Positions 1 through 5,904 of a stretch of 7,076 bases of DNA are shown here, in pieces. The notes under the pieces are model-generated. The model saw only the letters and a list, made by a program, of their open reading frames with translations. It was not told the DNA's origin and made no database searches. The stretch's first letter is position 1. Every line of letters starts with the position of its first letter. This stretch comes from JAGLQA01 sp023135565 (GTDB lineage: Bacteria; Acidobacteriota; Aminicenantia; UBA2199): positions 1 to 7,076 of the forward strand of contig DAOWCY010000294.1 of assembly GCA_030639305.1 (NCBI GenBank), given 5' to 3'. The position numbers were made by a program, and so were the translations under genes.

Positions 1-79
1 CTCACTTAAATGATACCACCATTTCTGCTACTTGGAAAAGAAAAAGAGTGTCCTAAGCTTTTTTAAGGGGCATTTGATA

Positions 80-142
80 TGTAGATTGGGCGGATTACTT
101 TATCTGAGCAAAAACGGGTTACTTTATCTGAGCGCTATAGCG
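80..142 (+). repeat. Tandem 19-bp repeat, possible transposon (IS21-like) end remnant
   Basis: Two direct copies of CGGRTTACTTTATCTGAGC lie at 91-109 and 115-133 (18 of 19 identical, 24-bp period). The second copy runs into a perfect 10-bp palindrome, CGCTATAGCG, at 133-142. The block is preceded at 80 by TGTAGATTGGG. Multiple short internal repeats next to a TG terminus are typical of IS21-family ends, so this may be a solitary or truncated end. No istA/istB reading frame and no inverted partner of the motif are visible in the window. The IS assignment is inference; the repeat itself is plain in the sequence. Confidence 0.45.
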
Positions 143-230
143 AAAAGAAGGAGCGCTGATCTCGAGAAAGGCTTAGGAGGAAATCAGGAAGAACCCGGGA
201 GACGTTCGTGAAAACAGGAGAGTACTTTAC

Positions 231-247
231 ATTATTGTTGAAATAAT
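231..247. promoter_or_regulatory. Small inverted repeat just before the methyltransferase start
   Basis: ATTATT (231-236) and AATAAT (242-247) form a perfect 6-bp inverted repeat with a 5-nt spacer, ending 5 nt before the ATG at 253. It could be an operator or just AT-rich upstream sequence. A TTTACA at 226-231 could be a -35 box, but no well-spaced -10 follows. No separate control-protein gene is present. Confidence 0.2.
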
Positions 248-252
248 ATATC

Positions 253-1560
253 ATGGAGAAAATGAAAACGATACATAGAGTTATTAACGGCGATTCGAGA
301 AGAATGATCGAGATAGAAGACCGGTCTGTAGACTTAATGATTACCTCTCCACCTTATTGGCAGTTAAAAGACTATGGCTGGGAAAATGAGATAGGATTTA
401 ATAATAGCTATGAAGAATATATAAACAACCTGAACCTGGCCTGGGATGAAGCATACCGGGTGCTTGACAGCGGCTGCCGACTTTGTATTAATATCGGCGA
501 TCAATATGCCCGTTCGGTCTATTACGGGCGCTATAAGATTATTCCCATCAGGACTGAGATTATAAAATTTTGCGAAACTATAGGTTTCGACTATATGGGC
601 GCTGTCATCTGGCAAAAAGTCGCCACTACCAATACCACGGGCGGCGCAACTATAATGGGTTCCTATCCTTTTCCCCGGAACGGCATCTTGAAGTTGGATT
701 ATGAGTTTATTTTAATATTTAAAAAAGTTGGTAAGTCCCCTAAGAAAATTAGCCGGGAAATCAAAGAACAATCCCGGATGACAAAAGAAGAATGGAATAC
801 TTTTTTTTCCGGGCATTGGAAGTTTAGCGGTGTCAGGCAGGATGGCCATATTGCTATGTTTCCCCTGGAACTCCCCAGGCGTTTGATAAAGATGTTTTCT
901 TTTGTAGGGGATACTGTGCTGGATCCATTTTTAGGCAGCGGCACTACTTCTTTAGCCGCCCTGGAATTAAACCGCAATTCAGTGGGTTATGAAATCAACT
1001 CCGAATTTTTACCGGTCATCAAAAATAAACTCGGTATCAGTGAAAGGAGGTTGTTCAACCGGCCTGAGTATAGGGAGATCAAACAAAAATTACCGGCTGT
1101 GGATTTCAAAAAGGAAATTGCGAAACTTCCTTATATTTTCAAAGACCCTGTTAAGCTCGACAAAAAGATCGATCCCAAAAAGCTGCAATTCGGTTCAAAA
1201 ATCGATAAGAACAGCGGCCAGCGTGAAGATTATTTCTCTGTGAAGCAGGTTCTTTCACCCGGGACACTGGAATTAAATAACGGCTTGAGGATAAAACTTT
1301 TAGGTATAAAAGAAGACCACCGGCGAAACGGGGCTGCCGTCTATTACCTGGAGGAAAAATTGAAAGGCCGGAAGGTGTTCTTAAAATTTGATGAGACAAA
1401 ACACGATGCGGAGAACAATTTGCTTTGTTATTTATATCTCGAGAACAAAACCTTTATCAATGCACATTTGTTGAAAGAGGGTTTAGCTTTGGTAGACGAA
1501 AGAGTTGATTTTAAGTACAAAGAAAGATTTATTCGGTACAGGGAGCAAGCGAATGGCTAA
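253..1560 (+). CDS. Type II DNA methyltransferase (SPPY class, predicted N4-cytosine) with C-terminal SNase-like domain
   Basis: This 435-residue protein should transfer a methyl group from S-adenosylmethionine to DNA and protect the host from the endonuclease encoded next. The motif order is beta-class: motif IV TSPPYW at 31-36, an IW-containing strand near 112-122, a motif X-like stretch HIAMFPLELPRRLI at 199-212, motif I DPFLGSGTT at 224-232, and motif II around GYE at 245-247. SPPY is typical of N4-cytosine enzymes. Residues 328-433 match the thermonuclease (SNase, OB-fold) pattern, with LLGI, a YL..KLKGRKV segment, LCYLY and FINAHLLKEGLALV. Aligned by eye, the catalytic positions are not conserved (D21 to G337, R35 to K348, D40 to K353, R87 to N389), which suggests a binding rather than cutting module. 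The start is uncertain: ATG 253 has no clear Shine-Dalgarno sequence, and ATG 262 is an alternative. The gene overlaps the endonuclease gene by 8 bp. CTAG as target is inferred from the partner's family. Confidence 0.93.
   Translation: MEKMKTIHRVINGDSRRMIEIEDRSVDLMITSPPYWQLKDYGWENEIGFNNSYEEYINNLNLAWDEAYRVLDSGCRLCINIGDQYARSVYYGRYKIIPIRTEIIKFCETIGFDYMGAVIWQKVATTNTTGGATIMGSYPFPRNGILKLDYEFILIFKKVGKSPKKISREIKEQSRMTKEEWNTFFSGHWKFSGVRQDGHIAMFPLELPRRLIKMFSFVGDTVLDPFLGSGTTSLAALELNRNSVGYEINSEFLPVIKNKLGISERRLFNRPEYREIKQKLPAVDFKKEIAKLPYIFKDPVKLDKKIDPKKLQFGSKIDKNSGQREDYFSVKQVLSPGTLELNNGLRIKLLGIKEDHRRNGAAVYYLEEKLKGRKVFLKFDETKHDAENNLLCYLYLENKTFINAHLLKEGLALVDERVDFKYKERFIRYREQANG
1541..1545 (+). promoter_or_regulatory. 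Ribosome binding site fixing the endonuclease start
   Basis: GGGAG at 1541-1545 lies 7 nt before ATG 1553. This supports 1553 as the start rather than the upstream in-frame ATG at 1505, which would overlap the methyltransferase gene by 56 bp. The site is inside the methyltransferase coding sequence, so the two genes are probably translationally coupled. Confidence 0.6.
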
Positions 1561-2188
1561 AGAGTGGATATTGAACAGTGCGATGAATCGTTTCCAATTA
1601 AATTTTAAGCGGAATGTGGGTGCGGTATCTGAAGCAATTAGAAAATGCTCTCCCAAAAATATAGATGAGTGGGAAGGATATTATTTCGAGAATGTCAGGA
1701 ATAAAGACCATATCGAATCTTTAGGAAAGAAATTATATATTAAAATTACAGAAGTCATTTCAGCAGAAGTTGAGAATATTACGGAAGAGGATTGTATCGG
1801 CTATATGTTTAATATGGTAATCAATAGAACATTTGACGGATATAGTACTGAGATAAAAACTATCTATGGGCAATTGGAGAAAATATTACAGGTCAAAATC
1901 GAACCGGCGCCCGATAAATGGGATAGACTGTATAATGTTGATTTTTATATAAAAATAAAAGGAAAATATATCGGCATCCAGATAAAACCGGTAAGTGACG
2001 TTTCTCATATTCCCCAAATTTACAAAGAGAGGGGCTTACAGGAAGCGACTCACCTGGAATTTACAAAAAAATATGGTGGGAAAGTTTTTTACATTTTCTC
2101 AGCCAAAGAAGGAAACAAAAAAGTTATAAAGAATTCAGAGGTAATCCAAGAAATTCAATCTGAAATGAAAAAAATGTATGAGCAGTAG
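1553..2188 (+). CDS. MjaI-family type II restriction endonuclease (predicted CTAG-specific)
   Basis: This 211-residue protein is the expected partner of the upstream methyltransferase. I recognise it as the MjaI restriction endonuclease family (Pfam RE_MjaI), whose characterised members recognise CTAG. Supporting stretches are WEGYYFENVR at 40-49, ITEEDCIGYMFN at 76-87, VINRTFDGYSTEIKTIYGQL at 89-108, EPAPDKWDRLYNVDFYIK at 117-134 and YIGIQIKP at 139-146. Two acidic-plus-lysine arrangements could form the PD-(D/E)XK-type active site: D95..E100-I-K102, or D130..Q143-I-K145. I cannot decide between them without a structure. The length is about that of a single-domain type II enzyme, and no frameshift or stop is visible, so the gene looks intact. 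The start at 1553 is chosen for its Shine-Dalgarno sequence and the tight 8-bp overlap. Specificity is family-based inference. Confidence 0.88.
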   Translation: MAKEWILNSAMNRFQLNFKRNVGAVSEAIRKCSPKNIDEWEGYYFENVRNKDHIESLGKKLYIKITEVISAEVENITEEDCIGYMFNMVINRTFDGYSTEIKTIYGQLEKILQVKIEPAPDKWDRLYNVDFYIKIKGKYIGIQIKPVSDVSHIPQIYKERGLQEATHLEFTKKYGGKVFYIFSAKEGNKKVIKNSEVIQEIQSEMKKMYEQ

Positions 2189-2401
2189 ATAATGAAGGTA
2201 GGGTACGCAGCGTTCGATGATAACCCGGGAAGTTATTGAAAACAACTATTTTTTTATCGAGAAGGTGCTGCTCACTTATTATTCCGGCAATCTCATTCAT
2301 TGACCCAAAGGGGTAACTCATTAACCCTATATACTTATTTTTTTTGGAGACAGTCAATCATGATACGAACCTCGCTCGGAAACGATGAAATTAAATCATT
2401 C

Positions 2402-2444
2402 TTTGCCTCCGGCGGCCCCTGCCGGGGAGGCCACCCCCATTAAA
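2402..2444 (-). repeat. GC-rich palindromic repeat, intergenic copy
   Basis: Read on the minus strand, this copy begins TTTAATGGGGGTG and ends CCGCCGGAGGCAAA. The same ends (TTTTATGGGGGTG and CCGCCGGAGGCAAG) bound the repeat inserted in alanine racemase at 4923-4985. The centre differs: here CCCC (2416-2419) can pair with GGGG (2424-2427) across TGCC. A further pair CCCCCA (2434-2439) and TGGGGG (2452-2457) lies at the edge. Conserved ends with different hairpin centres mark one dispersed repeat family. Confidence 0.6.
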
Positions 2445-2477
2445 TTGAAGTTGGGGGCCGCGGCATACCGCACTCTC

Positions 2478-2500
2478 AAAAAAGTTTGAACAAAACTTTT
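2478..2500 (-). terminator. Terminator-like hairpin downstream of the ankyrin/PD40 gene
   Basis: On the minus strand an 8-bp stem AAAAGTTT/AAACTTTT (arms 2493-2500 and 2480-2487) with a 5-nt loop is followed by further T residues (2478-2479). It lies about 75 bp past the stop codon at 2574. The stem is AT-rich, so it is a weak intrinsic terminator at best. Confidence 0.35.
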
Positions 2501-2573
2501 AATTATTTAAAAGCGAGAAGCACTCCCCTCTCTGTGGCTAATTTCATAGTAGTAACGGGTATTCAATTGTCGG

Positions 2574-4238
2574 CTATTTTTCGGGCGCGGGCTTCACCTT
2601 CAACAGGACTTCCGCATCTACCCAGTATATGTCCTCATTACCGGCCCGGTTACTGGCAAAGAAAAAATACTTCCCGTCCGGCGTTACACTGGGACAATAA
2701 TCATGAGCAGCCGAATTAACCTCAGGCCCCAGGTTTATCGCTTTCGACCAGGAACCGAATTCGTTCCTGAAACTAATAAAAAGATCGCCGCCGCCGGAAC
2801 CTTGACCCCAGCCGAAAGAAGTAAAAATCAAATAACTCTCATCAGCGGCAATAAAAGAATTGTATTCCGCTCGATCAGTGTTTACATTGTTACTTAACTT
2901 TTCCGCGGTCTGGAACTCGCCTTTTTCATAATCCGAACGGTAAAGATCATTCCGGGAGTCGGTATAATACATCGTCCCCGCTTTGGTGAAAGAAGGGTAA
3001 AAACTACCTTTAAAAGAATCTCCTAAAGGTTTCACCTCCGACCAGCCTTCCCCCTTCCGCTCTACAAAAAAGAGTTCCCAGGGTATTGCGCCGCGGCCCA
3101 GGGTGCGTTTCGATAAAAAGAACAACTTCTTGCCGTCGGGGAAAAAACAAGCTTCGATACTCTCATACTGCTTTGAAAAAGAGGCAATATCAGGCATAGA
3201 CCATTTTTTCGCCGCCCCCTTACTGAAGAAAATCTTCCCGTTCCGGCTGTAATAGAACTCGTCGAAACCGGGAGAAAAAGTGATGTCCCGCTCATTCATA
3301 CTCGAAGTGGAAATAATACCGGGAGCAAATAAAAGCGGCTTTTTACCCGGCGTTTTTTGCCCGAAATACTTCCCTTTTAAAACCGGGAACGCCGCTGCGC
3401 CGCGGTCTGCGCCTTTCTCGATCAATAATTTGGCGATCTCCTTCCGGCTGTTTTTCTCGGCGATGTTGAGAGGAGAAAAACCGTCCGGGGTGCGGGAGTT
3501 TATATCGGCCCCATGTTTAATCAAAAGCGCGGCGGCTTTTTCCCGGCCATAAGCAGCAGCTATATGCAGGGCCGCGGCACCGTAAATATTGCGCTGGTTA
3601 ACCTTTATCCCCTTCTTGATTAGTTTTTCTGACAGGTATGTCAGCCCCCCGGTTGCGGCGCTGTGCAGCAGGGTGCCGCCGTCCTTGTTTTGGGCGGTAA
3701 GATCGACGCCCCCGGTTACCAGAATATCCACCAACCCTTTATGACCCAAAGCAGCGGCCCGGTGCAGCATAAACACGGCATCAGGAGCGCCGGTTTTTAT
3801 TTTTACACCATTTTTCACCAGCAGGTCGATGATTTGTTTATGGCCGCGGGAAAGGGCGTGGTGCAGCGGGGTATTGCCTGCCTTATCCGCTGTGTTTATA
3901 TCGGCCCCTTTTTCTATTAGTAACGCCATTACCTGCACGCGGCCCAAAAAAGAAGCATAATGCAGCGGCGCTTCACCGTTTTCATTTTTTGCGTTGGGAT
4001 CGGCTCCGTTCTTTATCAGCAGGGCGGCTGCTGCCCCGCGGTTATACTGGGCAGCCATATGCAGCGGCGTTTTACCGTTTTTATCTTTGGCCTGCGCCGC
4101 CTTGGGGTCTTTTTTTAAGATTTCGTTAATTTTTACTAAATCGCCATTCCATACCGCATCATGAATCTCTGCGGCAAAAAAAGGTATCGCCAAAACAAAC
4201 AAAACTACCGGTACAATAAAATTTTTTTTGATCTTCAT
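2574..4238 (-). CDS. Predicted exported ankyrin-repeat / PD40 beta-propeller protein
   Basis: This 554-residue protein has a lysine-rich start and a hydrophobic stretch at 7-23, consistent with a signal peptide cleaved near FFAA, so it likely acts outside the cytoplasm. Residues 24-50 form a capping half repeat. Seven ankyrin repeats of exactly 33 residues follow from 51 to 281; the TPLH core is clearest at 57-60 and 123-126, and the repeats end in forms of GADxN. Residues 319-531 carry about five WD40-like/PD40 (TolB-type) strands, such as FFPDGKKLFFLSKR at 365-378, FTKAGTMYYTDSR at 417-429 and VTPDGKYFFFASNR at 518-531. Both halves are protein- or ligand-binding scaffolds, with no enzyme motif visible. 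AAGGAG at 4248-4253 precedes the ATG. The gene lies 120 bp downstream of alr on the same strand, with hairpins between, so co-transcription is uncertain. The specific function is unknown. Confidence 0.9.
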   Translation of the reverse strand: MKIKKNFIVPVVLFVLAIPFFAAEIHDAVWNGDLVKINEILKKDPKAAQAKDKNGKTPLHMAAQYNRGAAAALLIKNGADPNAKNENGEAPLHYASFLGRVQVMALLIEKGADINTADKAGNTPLHHALSRGHKQIIDLLVKNGVKIKTGAPDAVFMLHRAAALGHKGLVDILVTGGVDLTAQNKDGGTLLHSAATGGLTYLSEKLIKKGIKVNQRNIYGAAALHIAAAYGREKAAALLIKHGADINSRTPDGFSPLNIAEKNSRKEIAKLLIEKGADRGAAAFPVLKGKYFGQKTPGKKPLLFAPGIISTSSMNERDITFSPGFDEFYYSRNGKIFFSKGAAKKWSMPDIASFSKQYESIEACFFPDGKKLFFLSKRTLGRGAIPWELFFVERKGEGWSEVKPLGDSFKGSFYPSFTKAGTMYYTDSRNDLYRSDYEKGEFQTAEKLSNNVNTDRAEYNSFIAADESYLIFTSFGWGQGSGGGDLFISFRNEFGSWSKAINLGPEVNSAAHDYCPSVTPDGKYFFFASNRAGNEDIYWVDAEVLLKVKPAPEK

Positions 4239-4269
4239 AATATTTAACTCCTTTTATATTTTTATAATA

Positions 4270-4284
4270 GCGGACGGTGTCCGC
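4270..4284. repeat. Perfect 6-bp hairpin in the alr/ankyrin gap
   Basis: GCGGAC (4270-4275) and GTCCGC (4279-4284) pair perfectly across a GGT loop, 32 bp upstream of the ankyrin/PD40 start. No T-run follows on the minus strand, so it is not a standard intrinsic terminator. It could be a leader structure in a transcript read from alr. Confidence 0.35.
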
Positions 4285-4295
4285 AGTCCATGAGG

Positions 4296-4319
4296 GGCCT
4301 GGGGATTGAAACCCCGGCC
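4296..4319. repeat. GC-rich hairpin downstream of alr
   Basis: GGCC-T-GGGG (4296-4304) pairs with CCCC-GGCC (4312-4319) across ATTGAAA, with one bulged T. It lies 40 bp past the alr stop on the minus strand. It has no following U-tract and may be a repeat or a transcript-stabilising structure. Confidence 0.35.
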
Positions 4320-4331
4320 AGTTCCTATTAT

Positions 4332-4355
4332 TCATAATTCATCACTCATAATTCA
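4332..4355. repeat. Short direct repeat next to the alr stop
   Basis: TCATAATTCA occurs at 4332-4341 and 4346-4355 (14-bp period), just beyond the alr stop codon at 4359. It is a small AT-rich tandem duplication with no evident role. Confidence 0.5.
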
Positions 4356-4358
4356 GCC

Positions 4359-5591
4359 CTACACCACCTTTCGTGGTATCAGGGGGTTGATCCTGGATAC
4401 TATTTCGTAATTAATGGTTCCGGCTAAATCGGCTAAGTAATCGGCGCTGATTTTCTCTTTTCCTTCTGAGCCGATCAAAATCACCCGGTCGCCTTCTTTG
4501 ACGTCTTTTATGTGGGTCACTTCGGCCATGAACATGTTCATGCACACCCGGCCCCGCACCGGGGCTTTGACTCCTTTGATAATAATATTGGCTATGCTGG
4601 AAAGCTGGCGGTCATAGCCGTCATAATAACCCACCGGGATAACCGCTATGCGGGCGTCGCTAAAAGTGCGGTAAGTTAAGCCGTAACCGATGTACTCGCC
4701 CTGCTTCAGGTGTTTCACCTGAGCTACTTTGGCATACCAACTGAGCGCCGGTTTTAACTCGATGCGGCTTTTGTTTTTTTCGATGTAGGAGATGTAGGTC
4801 TCCTTAGAAGGCCAGAAACCATAAGCCGAAATCCCTACCCGCACGATGTCGAAATAGGTGTCGGGAAATAACAATGTGGAAGCGGAACAGGAAAAATGTT
4901 TCAATAAAGGAGCATTATTTTCTTGCCTCCGGCGGGCAGGGGGCTCTTTTGAAAAACCGCCCCCTGCACCCCCATAAAACTTTTGTTTACTATCAGTGTT
5001 TTCGGATTTGGGAGCGCTATTATGACGGGGTTCGATCTTTTTAACTACGTCGTTGAATATTTCTAACTGGCCGCGGGCAAAAGAGTGGTCCGTGGTATCT
5101 TCGATATTGGCAAAATGAGAATACAAACCGGTAAATTCGATATAGTCATAAACGCGGCCATCGAAAACAGCCAATAGTTCAGCAGGTTCTATGCCCAACC
5201 GGGAAGTGCCGGTCTCTACTTTGAAATGACAGCGGGCTTTTGTTTTTAGCCGGCGGGCCACTTCGGCGACTTTTTTTAGTTGGTCTAAAGAAGGAATGAT
5301 GATCTCGATTTCGTTGGCGATCATCTCTTTTAGTTCCTGGCGGTCGGCCCAACCGATGACCAGGATTTTTTTCCCGCCGGTTATTTTTTTGATAGTCAGG
5401 GCTTCTTCTAAAGAGTCTACCGCATAATAATCTATAAAAGGAAGGTCTTTGGTCACTTCGATGACCTCTGTTAAACCGTGACCGTAGGCATTGGCTTTGA
5501 CTACGAACATTATTTTTTTTTTCGTATGGTGGCTGAACAATTGCAGGTTATGTAGTAAGTTTTCGGCGTTGATTTCGATATAACTTTTCAT
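4359..5591 (-). CDS. alr: Alanine racemase (with in-frame repeat-derived insert)
   Basis: This PLP enzyme interconverts L- and D-alanine in the cytoplasm to supply D-alanine for peptidoglycan. The PLP lysine is K32 in VVKANAYGHG (30-39). The second catalytic base is expected at Y303 in IGYGLTY (301-307). R251 in VRVGISAYG sits where the arginine facing the PLP ring nitrogen is found. GYYDGY at 321-326, RGRVCMNMF at 346-354 and RINPLIPRK at 400-408 are further family signatures. At 410 residues it is about 35-40 longer than usual. The excess lies between KKIE (184-187) and PLLKHFSCSAS (228-238), and its core, residues 203-223, is translated repeat DNA. All catalytic motifs and the frame are intact, so the enzyme is probably functional. 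A weak Shine-Dalgarno AAGG at 5601-5604 is 9 nt before the ATG, and TAGAAT (5623-5628, minus) is a possible -10 box. Confidence 0.96.
   Translation of the reverse strand: MKSYIEINAENLLHNLQLFSHHTKKKIMFVVKANAYGHGLTEVIEVTKDLPFIDYYAVDSLEEALTIKKITGGKKILVIGWADRQELKEMIANEIEIIIPSLDQLKKVAEVARRLKTKARCHFKVETGTSRLGIEPAELLAVFDGRVYDYIEFTGLYSHFANIEDTTDHSFARGQLEIFNDVVKKIEPRHNSAPKSENTDSKQKFYGGAGGGFSKEPPARRRQENNAPLLKHFSCSASTLLFPDTYFDIVRVGISAYGFWPSKETYISYIEKNKSRIELKPALSWYAKVAQVKHLKQGEYIGYGLTYRTFSDARIAVIPVGYYDGYDRQLSSIANIIIKGVKAPVRGRVCMNMFMAEVTHIKDVKEGDRVILIGSEGKEKISADYLADLAGTINYEIVSRINPLIPRKVV
4923..4985 (-). repeat. GC-rich palindromic repeat inserted in frame in alr
   Basis: This 63-bp (21-codon) element reads on the minus strand from CAAAAGTTTTATGGGGG to CCGCCGGAGGCAA. 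It contains a perfect 9-bp inverted repeat, GCAGGGGGC (4936-4944) and GCCCCCTGC (4959-4967), around a 14-nt loop. It shares both ends with the intergenic copy at 2402-2444. Translated in the alr frame it gives a Gly/Lys/Arg-rich segment (QKFYGGAGGGF, then PPARRRQ) with no equivalent in alanine racemases. The situation resembles the protein-embedded palindromic elements of Rickettsia, although the sequence is different. Confidence 0.75.
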
Positions 5592-5681
5592 GTTTGATTA
5601 CCTTATTTTGTTATTAGCGCATATTCTACACCTTTTCGCGGCAAAATTCCAGCCCTTACTTTTATATAGATGAGGAAAAAT

Positions 5682-5733
5682 CCCAAATTACAAAATACAA
5701 ATTACAAACAAATTCCAAATCACAAGTTACAAA
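5682..5733. repeat. Degenerate AT-rich tandem repeat (CAAATTACAAA type)
   Basis: CAAATTACAAA occurs at 5684-5694 and 5698-5708 (14-bp period), followed by degenerate copies such as CCAAATCACAAGTTACAAA to 5733. Similar CCAAATTCCAAA-like arrays are common between genes in some bacterial genomes. No function is evident. Confidence 0.55.
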
Positions 5734-5755
5734 GGGGAGCGCCTGCAGCCGGAAC

Positions 5756-5773
5756 CACAGATTACACAGATTA
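5756..5773. repeat. Tandem CACAGATTA duplication
   Basis: Two exact 9-bp copies, CACAGATTA, lie back to back at 5756-5764 and 5765-5773, preceded by GGAAC. The CACAGATTACACAGATTA string is of a type I know as a frequent dispersed intergenic repeat in varied bacterial genomes. It lies just upstream of the TA promoter. Confidence 0.55.
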
Positions 5774-5805
5774 AAAATAGGTGCAGGAAAAAATTACTTT
5801 TTTAA

Positions 5806-5834
5806 TTGACAAATAAAAGGTTTTAGATTATAAC
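5806..5834 (+). promoter_or_regulatory. Sigma-70-type promoter of the toxin-antitoxin module
   Basis: A perfect -35 TTGACA (5806-5811) is followed after 17 nt by TATAAC (5829-5834), five of six to the -10 consensus. Transcription would begin near 5841 and give a leader of about 64 nt before the TTG start at 5905. It is the best promoter in the window. Confidence 0.75.
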
Positions 5835-5851
5835 CTTTATGAGGTCTAAAA
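5816..5851. promoter_or_regulatory. Nested inverted repeats over the TA -10 box, probable operator
   Basis: AAAGGTT (5816-5822) and AACCTTT (5832-5838) form a 7-bp inverted repeat with a 9-nt spacer that brackets and overlaps the -10 box. TTTTAGA (5821-5827) and TCTAAAA (5845-5851) form a second 7-bp pair. AACCT (5832-5836) with AGGTC (5840-5844 region) is a near-palindrome like the AACCT/AGGTT boxes bound by MqsA. Placement over the -10 box suits autorepression by the TA proteins; this is inference. Confidence 0.5.
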
Positions 5852-5904
5852 AGATTCTGAAATGAAAATGCAAACGATCGGATATATTAGAAAGAGGCAG
5901 CATT

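Larger units (their letters stand above)
2189..2573. other. Intergenic region between convergent operons
   Basis: These 385 bases separate the endonuclease gene from the end of the ankyrin/PD40 gene. They hold an imperfect hairpin at 2310-2327 (GGGGTAA/TTAACCC, one mismatch, CTCA loop) followed by a T-run at about 2338-2345, which could end the RM transcript weakly. They also hold a short ORF at 2360-2443 (27 codons, GGAG at 2346-2349) that runs into the palindromic repeat and ends inside it, the repeat itself at 2402-2444, and a terminator-like hairpin at 2480-2500. I recognise no longer gene here. Confidence 0.5.
5592..5904. other. Intergenic region between divergent alr and TA module
   Basis: These 313 bases hold the alr leader (about 5592-5640), an AT-rich tandem repeat array (5682-5733), a 9-bp tandem duplication (5756-5773), and the promoter/operator of the toxin-antitoxin module (5806-5851). 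I see no gene. An ATG at 5862 opens a 26-codon frame overlapping the start of the next gene, but it has no Shine-Dalgarno sequence and is probably not used. Confidence 0.55.

Noticed and set aside
1505..1552. Upstream ATG giving a 16-residue longer endonuclease
   Set aside because: It would overlap the methyltransferase gene by 56 bp and lacks a Shine-Dalgarno sequence, while ATG 1553 has GGGAG at good spacing.
2124..2357. Minus-strand ORF across the end of the endonuclease gene
   Set aside because: It overlaps the real gene's 3' end, has no recognisable motif and reads as a shadow frame.
4936..4967. Strong GC hairpin as a terminator inside alr
   Set aside because: No T-run follows on the minus strand, and the alr frame and motifs continue on both sides, so it is treated as part of the inserted repeat.
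5682..5773. CRISPR array
   Set aside because: The repeats are short, AT-rich and back to back, without uniform unique spacers or cas genes.
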